From Pollutibacter sp044353505 (GTDB taxonomy: Bacteria; Bacteroidota; Bacteroidia; Chitinophagales; Chitinophagaceae), in NCBI GenBank assembly GCA_044353505.1, contig JBILBU010000001.1:62001-126000 (forward strand): DNA of 64,000 bases, read 5' to 3'. Position 1 is the first letter of the stretch. Every line of letters starts with the position of its first letter. Below are positions 17,338 through 26,511 of this stretch, piece after piece. Both the position numbers and the translations under genes were made by a program. The notes under the pieces were generated by a model. The model was not told the origin of the DNA. It saw nothing but the letters and a program-made list of their open reading frames with translations, and searched no databases.

Positions 17338-18276
17338 TCAAGATTTATTCAACAACTCACAAGGCTTCAGTCCAGTATGTTTTTTGAATGCAGTTGAAAA
17401 ATGCGAGATGGATGAGTACCCCAGCTGAGCAGAAACCTCTGAAACAGAAAATCCTTGTTCATAAAGCAGATAGCGGGCATGCTCCATTCGCTGATCCTGA
17501 TAAAAATCGAAAATTGTAGTGCCAAACATTACCCTGAATCCTTTTTTCAGGTAACATTCATTGATTGCAACCTTTCTGCTGAGCTCTTTGATGGTGATGG
17601 GATCGCCGATATGCGACAACAAAATTTCTCTTGACTTTATAATCTTTTCTCGCTCATCCTGATGCTCCAAAAACTTGCATGCTGGCACTTCGTCTTCCTT
17701 AAGAGAATTGATCGACTCAAGGGTATACAAGAGCAGAATCTGGGTTTGGGCATTGATGAAAATATTTTCAACCGCATCGGCGTAACGGTGATTGAGGATG
17801 GAGTCTAATGCATGCCTGATTCTTCCGGAGATGGAGACCGACTTGCTAAATGTATGATGGTATTTGAAGTTCAGTATTGCTTCAGTTTCCGCATTTGTGC
17901 CTTCAGACTTGATCAGATTGGTTAAATGCATTGGCTCAAATCTAAACTGGAGGATATCCACTGTGCCAGTCTGCTCAACACACAAGGCATTGCGGTTCAG
18001 CTTACACTCCTCACAATTGGCTTGTGGAAGATTGCAATACGCCTGGCCACTAATACAAAAACTCAGTTCAAGGTATCGGTTTTCCTCATTTTCGTCGTAA
18101 TGGTAAAAAAGGGTCCCGCTATCCTCTACCCTTAATTTTTCATCCCTTCCATATCTTTTGATTGTATAGTTCCAGGAACCGGGGATTTTCTTCTCATTTG
18201 AGAAAATCACAGGAAAATCATCAAAATGTGACCATTCTGACATTATTCGCTGGGGTATGGCAACAAGATTAGACAT
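17338..18276 (-). CDS. AraC-family regulator with a cysteine cluster in its sensor domain
   Basis: The C-terminal 100 residues are an AraC/XylS double helix-turn-helix (VAINECYLKKGFRVMFGTTI, then VSEVSAQLGYSSISHFSTAF), close to PchR-type regulators of iron uptake. The N-terminal domain (about 1-200) is a sensor region with cysteines at 81, 88, 91 and 99 (C-x6-C-x2-C-x7-C) plus Cys74, a spacing that could hold metal, an Fe-S cluster or a thiol switch. It sits about 200 bases upstream of the TonB receptor and HmuY-like genes on the same strand, so it likely controls them. The ATG at 18276 is used; an internal ATG at residue 12 is possible. Confidence 0.88.
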   Translation of the reverse strand: MSNLVAIPQRIMSEWSHFDDFPVIFSNEKKIPGSWNYTIKRYGRDEKLRVEDSGTLFYHYDENEENRYLELSFCISGQAYCNLPQANCEECKLNRNALCVEQTGTVDILQFRFEPMHLTNLIKSEGTNAETEAILNFKYHHTFSKSVSISGRIRHALDSILNHRYADAVENIFINAQTQILLLYTLESINSLKEDEVPACKFLEHQDEREKIIKSREILLSHIGDPITIKELSRKVAINECYLKKGFRVMFGTTIFDFYQDQRMEHARYLLYEQGFSVSEVSAQLGYSSISHFSTAFKKHTGLKPCELLNKS

Positions 18277-18412
18277 CTGTGTGCAAATATAAACTTAGTT
18301 GGGCGTAAAGGGCTTAAAGCAAAGCTAAAACAGATAACTATTATGTGGAAATCATCTTAAAAAAGAATAGCCTCATTTAGTCTAAAAATGGGGAAAGCCC
18401 CCCTATTTTCAG

Positions 18413-18420
18413 TAAATTTG
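18413..18420 (+). promoter_or_regulatory. gyrB: Candidate gyrB -7 box (TAAATTTG)
   Basis: TAAATTTG matches the Bacteroidota TAnnTTTG -7 element and lies 45 bases before the gyrB ATG, giving a short leader. A clear TTG at -33 is not visible. A purine-rich stretch, gaggaaga, about 8 bases before the ATG may be a ribosome binding site, which is uncommon in this window. Confidence 0.35.
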
Positions 18421-18464
18421 TTAGCTAGAGCCCTAATTAAAAAACCAAGAGGAAGAAGATACGT

Positions 18465-20444
18465 ATGAGCACAGAAAACCCAGAAAAATTGGAACAGGCC
18501 AACAATAGTTACGGCGCAGACAGTATTCAAGTATTGGAAGGCTTGGAAGCCGTTCGAAAAAGACCTGCCATGTACATCGGTGATATCGGCGTTAAAGGTT
18601 TGCACCACCTTGTTTATGAAGTAGTTGATAACTCGATTGATGAGGCCCTCGCAGGCTATTGCAATGAAATTGTTGTAAATATTCATGAAGACAATTCCGT
18701 TTCTGTAGAAGACAATGGAAGGGGTATTCCAACAGGGATGCACCACAAGGAACAGCGAAGCGCACTTGAAGTAGTTATGACTGTACTTCACGCGGGTGGG
18801 AAGTTTGATAAAAATACCTACAAGGTATCCGGCGGTTTGCATGGTGTGGGTGTGAGTTGTGTTAATGCACTCAGCACAACGCTTCTCGTAACGGTTCAAC
18901 GTGACGGAAAAATGTTTGAACAAGAATACGAGCGTGGGGCACCGAAGTATGCTGTGCGTGAGACAGGCATCAGTGATAAAACTGGAACGAAAGTTCATTT
19001 TTGGCCAGACAAGACCATATTTACCACCACCGAATACAACAGGGAAATCCTTGAAGGTAGATTGCGTGAATTGTCCTATTTGAATAGGCGTATTCGCATT
19101 ATACTGAATGATTTGAGAGAGAAAGATGATGCTGGAAATACCTACCAACAAGTATTCTATAGCGAGGGTGGCATCATCGAGTTTGTGGCGATGCTCGACA
19201 AAGCAGCTAAAAGAAATTCACTTATCCCATCCATCATCTATATGGATGGCCATGACCCCGAATCAAACGTTGCCGTTGAAGTTGCCATCAACTATAACGA
19301 CTCATACAACGAGCATTTATTCTCCTACGTAAATAACATCAATACCATCGAAGGCGGAACCCATGTTGCCGGCTTTAGAAGAGCCATCACAAGGGTTTTT
19401 CAACAGTATGGCAAAAAGCAAGGGCTTTTCGAAAAATCAAAAGTTGAAGTTGAAGGAGATGATTTTAGAGAGGGGTTAAGTGCCATCATCTCGGTGAAAA
19501 TCCCCGAACCACAATTCGAAGGCCAAACAAAAACTAAGCTGGGAAATTCCGAGGTAATAGGGATAGTTGATGTAACGGTATCACGTGCTCTCGAAGCTTA
19601 CCTTGAAGAAAATCCAAGAGAGGCCAAAAATATCATCAGCAAGGTAATCCTTGCTGCACAAGCTAGAGCCGCTGCAAGAAAAGCCAGAGAACTTGTTCAA
19701 CGCAAAACTGTACTTTCGGGTGGAGGCCTTCCAGGTAAACTTTCAGACTGCTCTGAGAGAGACCCTACGAAAAGTGAGTTGTTCCTTGTTGAGGGAGATT
19801 CGGCAGGAGGAACAGCAAAACAAGGACGGGACAGGAATTTTCAAGCCATCCTGCCACTTAGGGGTAAAATCCTTAACGTTGAAAAGGCAATGGAACACAG
19901 GATTTATGACAACGAAGAGATTCGAAACATGTTCACTGCGCTTGGCGTAAAGATTGGAACTTTAGAAGATCCGAAGGCACTTGATATTTCAAAGTTGAGA
20001 TACCATAAGTTAATTATCATGACCGATGCTGACGTGGATGGCAGCCACATTGCAACGCTGATTCTTACCTTCCTGTTCCGATATATGAAAGCGATGGTAG
20101 AACAAGGATATGTATACATTGCACAACCTCCACTTTACCTTGTCAAAAAAGGGAAAGAACAATACTACGCTTGGAATGAGGAACAACGCAAAGGATATAT
20201 TGAGCGCATGGCAGCTGGAAAAGAAGACAGTGTCAATGTTCAACGTTACAAGGGTCTTGGAGAGATGAATGCAAGTCAACTTTGGGACACAACAATGAAT
20301 CCAAGCTCAAGAACACTGAAAAGGGTAACTATAGAGAGTGCTGCAGAGGCTGATAGGGTCTTTAGCATGCTCATGGGCGATGAGGTTGCGCCAAGAAGGG
20401 AGTTCATCGAATCCCATGCGAAATATGCAAAACTGGATATTTGA
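18465..20444 (+). CDS. gyrB: DNA gyrase subunit B
   Basis: GyrB is the ATPase half of the A2B2 enzyme that adds negative supercoils to DNA. The GHKL ATPase domain shows VRKRPAMYIGD, EVVDNSIDEALAG and SGGLHGVGVSCVNALS. The TOPRIM domain shows VEGDSAGGTAKQGRDR (about residue 441) and TDADVDGSHI (about 518). The C-terminal block is QRYKGLGEMNASQLWDTTMNP minus its last residue, as usual. At 659 residues it is the short form without the E. coli insertion. EGDSAGG and QRYKGLGEMN favour gyrase over ParE, although Bacteroidota ParE can be similar. A 68-residue gene follows after 30 bases. Confidence 0.95.
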   Translation: MSTENPEKLEQANNSYGADSIQVLEGLEAVRKRPAMYIGDIGVKGLHHLVYEVVDNSIDEALAGYCNEIVVNIHEDNSVSVEDNGRGIPTGMHHKEQRSALEVVMTVLHAGGKFDKNTYKVSGGLHGVGVSCVNALSTTLLVTVQRDGKMFEQEYERGAPKYAVRETGISDKTGTKVHFWPDKTIFTTTEYNREILEGRLRELSYLNRRIRIILNDLREKDDAGNTYQQVFYSEGGIIEFVAMLDKAAKRNSLIPSIIYMDGHDPESNVAVEVAINYNDSYNEHLFSYVNNINTIEGGTHVAGFRRAITRVFQQYGKKQGLFEKSKVEVEGDDFREGLSAIISVKIPEPQFEGQTKTKLGNSEVIGIVDVTVSRALEAYLEENPREAKNIISKVILAAQARAAARKARELVQRKTVLSGGGLPGKLSDCSERDPTKSELFLVEGDSAGGTAKQGRDRNFQAILPLRGKILNVEKAMEHRIYDNEEIRNMFTALGVKIGTLEDPKALDISKLRYHKLIIMTDADVDGSHIATLILTFLFRYMKAMVEQGYVYIAQPPLYLVKKGKEQYYAWNEEQRKGYIERMAAGKEDSVNVQRYKGLGEMNASQLWDTTMNPSSRTLKRVTIESAAEADRVFSMLMGDEVAPRREFIESHAKYAKLDI

Positions 20445-20474
20445 TTTTCATTATACACACTTAAAACAAACATC

Positions 20475-20681
20475 ATGTCAAACGAAAACATGCTCACAGC
20501 TTACAACGTCAAGACCAAAGAAAAAAATGTTCCAATCCATGACGCAGTAGTCAGCAAAACTGCAAAAGGTGGATACATCGCAAAAGGTAATGATGGAAAA
20601 GGCAACAAACTTACCGCATTGCTTGGTGAAGCAAAGGCTCTTGCAGCCATCAAAGCTGGTACTGCAAAACAAGACTGGTAG
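20475..20681 (+). CDS. Small conserved-looking protein of unknown function, 68 residues
   Basis: I do not recognise a named family. The 68-residue product is soluble, lysine/alanine-rich and has no signal peptide, cysteine or membrane helix. Its core KGGYIAKGNDGKGNKLTALL looks like a compact domain and its end reads AIKAGTAKQDW. It starts 30 bases after gyrB on the same strand and is followed within 25 bases by a strong terminator hairpin, so it is probably the last gene of the gyrB transcript. The codon pattern resembles the neighbours and the antisense frames look like shadows, which supports a real gene. Confidence 0.7.
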   Translation: MSNENMLTAYNVKTKEKNVPIHDAVVSKTAKGGYIAKGNDGKGNKLTALLGEAKALAAIKAGTAKQDW

Positions 20682-20705
20682 TAGTTCCCCTTGTAATAAA
20701 AATTT

Positions 20706-20730
20706 AGACAGGCCAATTGGCCTGTCTTTT
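20706..20730. terminator. Bidirectional intrinsic terminator after gyrB and the SUI1 gene
   Basis: A perfect 9-base stem (agacaggcc / ggcctgtct) with an aatt loop is flanked by T-rich sequence on the right and A-rich sequence on the left. It lies exactly between the 68-residue gene and the convergent SUI1 gene and can terminate both. Confidence 0.85.
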
Positions 20731-21062
20731 TATTTTATACGATACTTGTTTTTTTGTAGCCAGACCCTCACCTTCTCTCGATGGTCGCCCTGAAGTATAA
20801 TTTCACCATCTTTTGCCGAGCCCCCAGTTCCGCAATGATTTTTCAATTGCTTCCCCAACTCTCCCATATCCTCTGCAGTTCCTACAAATCCGGTAACCAA
20901 AGTAACCGTTTTCCCAGCTCGGTGCTTAGTCTCTAATGTTACCCGCAACAGCTGTTCGCTTGCAGGCAATGTTTTTTCTGCTGGAGCATCTTCTGAAAAT
21001 GGAGTATACAGAGGATTCGTGCTGTATACAAAAGGTGATTTATTTTCTTTTTTCTTGCTCAT
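20730..21062 (-). CDS. SUI1/YciH-family translation initiation factor
   Basis: This 110-residue protein is a bacterial homologue of eIF1 (YciH), which in E. coli influences start-site fidelity on the 30S subunit. The SUI1 domain fills the C-terminal 75 residues: VTLETKHRAGKTVTLVTGF, then LKNHCGTGGSAKDGEIILQG and HREKVRVWLQKNKY. The N-terminal 30 residues are a charged linker. It lies 8 bases downstream of nadC on the same strand and ends at the shared bidirectional terminator. Identification of the domain is secure; the cellular role is from homologues. Confidence 0.93.
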   Translation of the reverse strand: MSKKKENKSPFVYSTNPLYTPFSEDAPAEKTLPASEQLLRVTLETKHRAGKTVTLVTGFVGTAEDMGELGKQLKNHCGTGGSAKDGEIILQGDHREKVRVWLQKNKYRIK

Positions 21063-21070
21063 CCCAAAAA

Positions 21071-21928
21071 TTATTTCACGGCTTTTAAACTCAAGTCCAA
21101 ACTCACTGCATGATGAATCAATGCACCGATACTGACATAATTAACCCCAGTAGAAGCAAATGACTCAATATTATCTAAATTAATGCCTCCGCTAGCCTCG
21201 GTTTCAAATTGATTCCCAATGATATTGATAGCCTGAGAAATCAAATCAGGAGTAAAATTATCGAGCATGATTCGAAAAACCTTATCTACTCCAACACGGC
21301 ATACGACTGAAACATCTTCTAGTGATCTGGCTTCTACTTCAATAGGTATGGCTAACCCATGAACTTTCCGATACTGATCAGCCATTACAATAGCCTTTTC
21401 AATACCCCCTGCAAAATCAATGTGGTTGTCCTTCAACATAATCATATCATACAACCCAAACCTGTGGTTCACTGCACCACCAATACGAACAGCTTCTTTT
21501 TCCAATAACCTGAAATTTGGGGTAGTCTTTCGAGTATCTAGAATTTTTGTGTCGTAGCCCCTGATTTTTTCTACATAAGAGGCGGTAAGGGTAGCAATAC
21601 CGCTCATCCTTTGCATGCAATTCAGCAGCAGCCTTTCCCCCTTGAGTAGGGCATGAACAAGGCCTTGGGCTTCGAAGGCTTGATCTCCAACCCGCATGCG
21701 GTCACCATCTTTTTTAAAGGGCACAAAGTTGATTGCGGGATCGAGGGTACGCAAAATACACTCAGCAACCTCCATACCAGCAAGCAGGCCATCTTCCTTG
21801 ATGTTGAGAACCACCTTTCCCCTTGCGCCTTGAGGGATTACAGACAGGGTAGAATAGTCGCCAGTCCCAATGTCTTCTTCCAAAGCCGCATTTATTAAGT
21901 TTTTGTATTTATTACCAACCTCATTCAT
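21071..21928 (-). CDS. nadC: Nicotinate-nucleotide pyrophosphorylase (carboxylating)
   Basis: NadC makes nicotinate mononucleotide from quinolinate and PRPP in de novo NAD synthesis. Visible motifs are ALEEDIGTGDYSTLS at the start, LNCMQRMSGIATLTASYV, the active-site stretch ILDTRKTTPNFRLLEKEAV and GGAVNHRFGLYDMIMLKDNH, and ASGGINLDN near the end. The frame stays open up to 22228, but those extra 100 residues overlap gpmI and are unlike the family. The start at ATG 21928 (MNEVGNKYKN) gives the usual 285 residues. It is divergent from gpmI with a gap of 37 bases. nadA and nadB are not in the window. Confidence 0.96.
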   Translation of the reverse strand: MNEVGNKYKNLINAALEEDIGTGDYSTLSVIPQGARGKVVLNIKEDGLLAGMEVAECILRTLDPAINFVPFKKDGDRMRVGDQAFEAQGLVHALLKGERLLLNCMQRMSGIATLTASYVEKIRGYDTKILDTRKTTPNFRLLEKEAVRIGGAVNHRFGLYDMIMLKDNHIDFAGGIEKAIVMADQYRKVHGLAIPIEVEARSLEDVSVVCRVGVDKVFRIMLDNFTPDLISQAINIIGNQFETEASGGINLDNIESFASTGVNYVSIGALIHHAVSLDLSLKAVK

Positions 21929-21965
21929 CAAATGAAGATAAAATGAAATGAAGTAATTTTGCAGT

Positions 21966-23492
21966 ATGCAAAATAAAAAATGTATCCTTCTGATTATGGA
22001 CGGATGGGGTCTTGGCTCCGTTCCTTCCAGCGATGTAATCCAACACGCGCATGTACCCTTTGTTGCTTCCCTATATGACAAATACCCGCATACTACGTTA
22101 GTTACATGCGGGGAGCCAGTCGGACTACCGGATGGGCAGATGGGAAATAGCGAAGTTGGACACCTAAATTTGGGTGCTGGAAGAATCGTATACCAGGAAC
22201 TGCAAAGGATTAATGTAGCGATCCGCACAGGGGAACTTCAGAAAAATGAAACATTATTGGCGGCTTTGCATCATGCGAAGAAGAACAATAAAAAACTACA
22301 CTTGATTGGTTTAATCAGTGATGGTGGTGTTCATTCACACATCAACCATGTCAAAGCAATAACGGACCTCTGCAAATCGGAAGCTCTTGAAAACGTATTT
22401 ATCCATGCCTTCACCGATGGCCGCGACACGGACCCTAAAAGCGGACTCTCATTTATCACCGAGCTAGAGGAACACCTGAAAATATCAACAGGAAAAATTG
22501 CAAGCATCACAGGAAGATACTACGCAATGGACCGTGACAAGCGATGGGAAAGGGTAAAACTGGCCTATGATGGTATGGTAAAAGGAGAAGGGAAGCATGC
22601 ACATTCAGCCATTGAAGCCATTAAAGAATCCTATAAAAATAATGTCACAGATGAATTTATCAAACCGGTGATTTTGGTTGATAAAAACGATCAGCCGTTA
22701 GCCACTATAACAGACGGTGACGTGGTGGTGTGTTTTAACTTTCGCACCGACCGTTGTAGAGAAATCACTGAGGTGCTTACGCAAAAAGACTTCCCGGAAT
22801 TTGGAATGCAGGAACTCGACCTGCATTATACAACAATGACAGAGTTCGACAACACCTTCAAAAACGTACATGTCATTTTCAGAAATGATAACCTGACCAA
22901 CACGATTGGAGAAGTACTGGAAAAGCACAAGAGAACACAGATAAGGATTGCTGAAACCGAAAAATACCCCCACGTTACTTTTTTCTTTAGTGGAGGACGG
23001 GAGGTGCCTTTTGAGGGAGAGAAAAGAATCATTGCGGCTTCACCAAAAGTTGCAACCTATGACCTTCAACCAGAAATGAGTGCATTTGAACTAACAGAAA
23101 AAATAGTTCCAGAAATTAACAACAAGACTGCAGATTTTATTTGTCTTAATTATGCCAACGCCGATATGGTTGGCCATACCGGAGTATGGAGCGCTGCAGT
23201 AAAAGCAGTTGAAACCGTTGATGCCTGTGTCAAGCAAGTGGTAGAAGCAGCATTGAACAATGACTATACTGTATTCCTCACCGCTGATCATGGTAATGCA
23301 GATTATTTGAAAAATGAAGATGGCTCTCCCAATACGGCACATACGCTTAACCCCGTTCCACTTTTTGTAATCGATAAGCATTGGAAAGGCAGTGTGAAAC
23401 CAGGAAAATTAGGCGACATAGCACCAACCATTTTGCACATGATGAATATCCCTATTCCTACTGAAATGACAGGAGAGGTTTTAATATCATGA
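21966..23492 (+). CDS. gpmI: 2,3-bisphosphoglycerate-independent phosphoglycerate mutase
   Basis: GpmI interconverts 3- and 2-phosphoglycerate in glycolysis with two manganese ions. The 508-residue length is standard. MDGWGLGS binds metal, GQMGNSEVGHLNLGAGR carries the phosphoserine nucleophile at Ser62, and GLISDGGVHSH, FTDGRDT and TADHGNADY supply further ligands. A TAATTTTG box ends 5 bases before the ATG, so the transcript may be nearly leaderless if that box is used. The stop overlaps the next ATG (ATGA), coupling it to the TonB receptor gene, an odd pairing of glycolysis and outer-membrane uptake. Confidence 0.97.
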   Translation: MQNKKCILLIMDGWGLGSVPSSDVIQHAHVPFVASLYDKYPHTTLVTCGEPVGLPDGQMGNSEVGHLNLGAGRIVYQELQRINVAIRTGELQKNETLLAALHHAKKNNKKLHLIGLISDGGVHSHINHVKAITDLCKSEALENVFIHAFTDGRDTDPKSGLSFITELEEHLKISTGKIASITGRYYAMDRDKRWERVKLAYDGMVKGEGKHAHSAIEAIKESYKNNVTDEFIKPVILVDKNDQPLATITDGDVVVCFNFRTDRCREITEVLTQKDFPEFGMQELDLHYTTMTEFDNTFKNVHVIFRNDNLTNTIGEVLEKHKRTQIRIAETEKYPHVTFFFSGGREVPFEGEKRIIAASPKVATYDLQPEMSAFELTEKIVPEINNKTADFICLNYANADMVGHTGVWSAAVKAVETVDACVKQVVEAALNNDYTVFLTADHGNADYLKNEDGSPNTAHTLNPVPLFVIDKHWKGSVKPGKLGDIAPTILHMMNIPIPTEMTGEVLIS

Positions 23493-25801
23493 TGATAAAG
23501 ATTCATACTATTTATTTCAAATGGGCTATGATGATCTTGGCCCATTTGTTTATTGTGCAAACCTATGCCCAATCATCTCCTGATACGACAAAGAGTACAG
23601 CGTTGGTTGAGGTGGTTGTATCGGGTAGCAAATTTATTGAGAAGAAAAAAAACATAGTTCAGAAAATAGACAATATTAGCTCGTTGTATATTAAACGGGT
23701 AAACGCACAAAATACCGGTGACCTCTTGATGAGTACTGGAAATATTTTTGTCCAAAAAAGCCAACAGGGAGGAAGCAGTCCGGTGATTAGAGGATTTGAG
23801 GCAAGTAGAATTTTATTGATTGTAGATGGAATTCGAATGAACAATGCCACATACCGCTCAGGCCATCTTCAAAATGTGATAACGATCGACCAACAGACCC
23901 TTGAAAATATAGAAGTCCTGCAAGGACCAGCTTCCACGCTATATGGGAGCGATGCACTTGGAGGTGCGGTGCACATGATTACGAAAAGGCCAATCTTCGC
24001 TGATAATGCTAAGAAAAACCAGATCAAGGCAAATGGGTTGATGAGGTATTCAACTGCCAATCAGGAAAACACGGTTCATGCAGACGTAAATATCGGCGGT
24101 CATAAAATTGCATTTCTTAGCAGCATCACCCTGAGTAGATTTGGCGACCTCAGGATGGGGAAAAAAGACAACCGTGACTTTCCTGGATTTGGAACAAGGC
24201 CTTTTTACATAAGGGCGTATGACGGAAATGTGGGAGATAGCATAATGAGAAACAACAATGATCGGATACAAAAATATTCAGGGTATAGCCAACTTGACTT
24301 GATGCAAAAAATTGAATTTAGAACAAGTGCAAAATTAGAACAGCTCATCAATTTTCAATTATCTACTTCATCAAACATACCACGATACGATCGACTACAA
24401 GACATTAGGGATGGCAACTTAAGATATGCGCAATGGTACTATGGCCCACAACAAAGAACCCTCTTAGGATATACCCTTCAACTAAAAGATCAGCCAGGTT
24501 TTTTTGGTGAGTACAAAGCCATAGTTAGTCATCAAACAATTGAGGAATCCCGAATTACCAGGCAATACAAACGTTACGACGAGCTTGACCAGCGAAGAGA
24601 AAAAGTTGATGTAATTGGACTAACAATAGATGCAAGAAGAAAAATGCGGAAGGATGAAATTACATCAGGAATGGATCTACAACTCAACCATGTTATTTCA
24701 ACTGCACACAGAACCAACTTACTGAATGGACTAATCTCACCACTTGATACCCGATATCCAGATGGAAAGAATAGAATGAACCATGCGGCAATCTATATTC
24801 AGCATATCAGAAAAATGAATGATGGGAAAATAGTTCTAAACGATGGGATTCGATATCAGTACGTCTTTCTAAATTCATCGATAATCAACAATTCATTCTT
24901 CTCCTTGCCGGTCACCGACATGGTTCAGCGCAATGGAGCAATTACAGGCAATATTGGAATAGCTTACATGCCTTCAAAAAATACAAGACTTACCATAGGT
25001 TATTCCTCAGGATTCCGGGCACCAAACATTGATGATTTAAGTAAAATATTTGAATCCAGTACTTCCGCCAGACAAGTAGTGGTTCCAAATCCTAGCCTTA
25101 GACCTGAGTCAACCAACAGTATTGATTTTGGGATAAGCCAATCAATCGATAAATCTATTTCTATGGATATGGGTGGATTTTATACCCTATTCAACAACGC
25201 CATCGTAAAAGCCCCTTTTACACTCAATGGACAAGATTCCATCATATACTACAATACAAATGCACAGGTACTGGCCAGTCAGAATTTAGGCAGGGCCATT
25301 TTATATGGAACCAATGCTTCCTTTACTGTACACATCAACAACCGATGGAAATTTTCTAGCACAGCCAACTACACAATCGGCAATTTGTTAACTAACAACT
25401 CGATAACTTCCGCCGTCTATACCCTTCAACAGGATGGAACATACGCAATCACTGAGCAGTATGTAAAAAGAAAACCCCTTGACCATATCCCACCTTTCTT
25501 TGGGAAATTTAGTGCCCTTTACCAAGGGAAGAAATTGTATGCTGAATGCTACATCCATGTAAATGGCTGGAAAAAACTAAATCGGTATAATGTGGATGGT
25601 GAAGACAATGCACAATATGCCACAGCAATGGGGAGCCCGGCTTGGCAAACTCTTAACCTGCGTTTTGGCATTGATTTAGGTCCCAAATTACAATTACAGC
25701 TGTCCCTTGAGAACCTACTAGATCTAAACTACCGATATGTTGCCTCTGGGCTATCGGCCCCAGGGAGAAATTTTAGCCTTGCAATTAGGGGATCTTTGTA
25801 A
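23489..25801 (+). CDS. TonB-dependent outer-membrane receptor, ligand unknown
   Basis: This 770-residue protein has a signal peptide (to about residue 27, ending QTYAQ), a short TonB-box-like VEVVVSGSKF, a plug with SPVIRGFEASRILLIVDGIR and VLQGPASTLYGSDALGGAV, and a barrel ending LAIRGSL. The RGFEASR and GIRMNNATYRSGHLQN blocks resemble the haemoglobin/haem receptor branch, but no HmuY-like or ABC gene is close. It has no N-terminal signalling domain of the FecA kind. It starts in an ATGA overlap with gpmI and is followed by an ECF sigma factor gene. Ligand is unknown; haem or iron chelate is possible. Confidence 0.87.
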   Translation: MMIKIHTIYFKWAMMILAHLFIVQTYAQSSPDTTKSTALVEVVVSGSKFIEKKKNIVQKIDNISSLYIKRVNAQNTGDLLMSTGNIFVQKSQQGGSSPVIRGFEASRILLIVDGIRMNNATYRSGHLQNVITIDQQTLENIEVLQGPASTLYGSDALGGAVHMITKRPIFADNAKKNQIKANGLMRYSTANQENTVHADVNIGGHKIAFLSSITLSRFGDLRMGKKDNRDFPGFGTRPFYIRAYDGNVGDSIMRNNNDRIQKYSGYSQLDLMQKIEFRTSAKLEQLINFQLSTSSNIPRYDRLQDIRDGNLRYAQWYYGPQQRTLLGYTLQLKDQPGFFGEYKAIVSHQTIEESRITRQYKRYDELDQRREKVDVIGLTIDARRKMRKDEITSGMDLQLNHVISTAHRTNLLNGLISPLDTRYPDGKNRMNHAAIYIQHIRKMNDGKIVLNDGIRYQYVFLNSSIINNSFFSLPVTDMVQRNGAITGNIGIAYMPSKNTRLTIGYSSGFRAPNIDDLSKIFESSTSARQVVVPNPSLRPESTNSIDFGISQSIDKSISMDMGGFYTLFNNAIVKAPFTLNGQDSIIYYNTNAQVLASQNLGRAILYGTNASFTVHINNRWKFSSTANYTIGNLLTNNSITSAVYTLQQDGTYAITEQYVKRKPLDHIPPFFGKFSALYQGKKLYAECYIHVNGWKKLNRYNVDGEDNAQYATAMGSPAWQTLNLRFGIDLGPKLQLQLSLENLLDLNYRYVASGLSAPGRNFSLAIRGSL

Positions 25802-25894
25802 ATCAATCACTTATCTATCCCACTAAAAGATTAGCCTAAAGCAGCGTCAATAAATCAAAAATTGTCTTATTTTCAGAAATCAATCAACGATTTC

Positions 25895-26479
25895 ATGACG
25901 GAGGAGATGCTTGTCAACGCTTGTCTAAATAACAACGCAACTGCACAGCAGGAGCTATACCAGAGGTATAGTCCAAAAATGCTGTCTGTCTGCTATCGTT
26001 ATGCCAAGACAAGGGAAGATGCCGAAGACATGCTTCAAGAAGGATTCATTAAAGTTTTCACACAAATCAAACAGTATGAAAATAGAGGCTCACTTGAAGG
26101 ATGGATTCTAAGAATCATGGTACACACCAGCATCAACCACCTCAAGAAACACAAAAAGTTTAGCGAAAGTCTGGACCTGGCCTTTGCTGGTAACATTATT
26201 ATTCGGGAGGACAATATCCCCAGTGCTATCCATGCAAAACAAATCGTCGAATGCATTAGATCGCTACCGATGGGATACAGGGCAGTACTTAACTTATATG
26301 CCATTGAGGGTTATTCCCACAAGGAAATTGCAGCGCTGCTTGATATTGAAGAAAGCACCAGCAGATCACAGTATACGAGAGCAAAAAATATGCTAGAGGG
26401 GATTCTAACTAAAAAGAATCTTCTCCAGCCACAAATAAAAAAAGAAAAAAAATGGTTCTCCCCGATTCACATCAGTTGA
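25895..26479 (+). CDS. ECF-type RNA polymerase sigma factor
   Basis: Sigma70 region 2 is clear (ELYQRYSPKMLSVCYRYAK, then DAEDMLQEGFIKVF) and region 4 follows (YRAVLNLYAIEGYSHKEIAA, then SRSQYTRAKNMLEGIL). I place the start at ATG 25895 (MTEEMLVNACLNN), giving 194 residues; the frame reaches a TTG at 25862 that would add 11. It likely directs RNA polymerase to a small regulon. The next gene, 32 bases on, encodes a single-pass membrane protein that probably acts as its anti-sigma partner. The basic C-terminal tail (KKEKKWFS) is unremarkable. Confidence 0.92.
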   Translation: MTEEMLVNACLNNNATAQQELYQRYSPKMLSVCYRYAKTREDAEDMLQEGFIKVFTQIKQYENRGSLEGWILRIMVHTSINHLKKHKKFSESLDLAFAGNIIIREDNIPSAIHAKQIVECIRSLPMGYRAVLNLYAIEGYSHKEIAALLDIEESTSRSQYTRAKNMLEGILTKKNLLQPQIKKEKKWFSPIHIS

Positions 26480-26511
26480 TTTGGGAGAAATAGTTGACGA
26501 AAGGAAGAAAA

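Noticed and set aside
18357..19151. 264-residue minus-strand frame over the start of gyrB
   Set aside because: It is antisense to the conserved GHKL ATPase domain of gyrB, has no family features, and would cover the gyrB promoter region.
21929..22228. 100-residue N-terminal extension of nadC
   Set aside because: It lies antisense to the start of gpmI, including its metal-binding and catalytic-serine region, and homologues start at ATG 21928.
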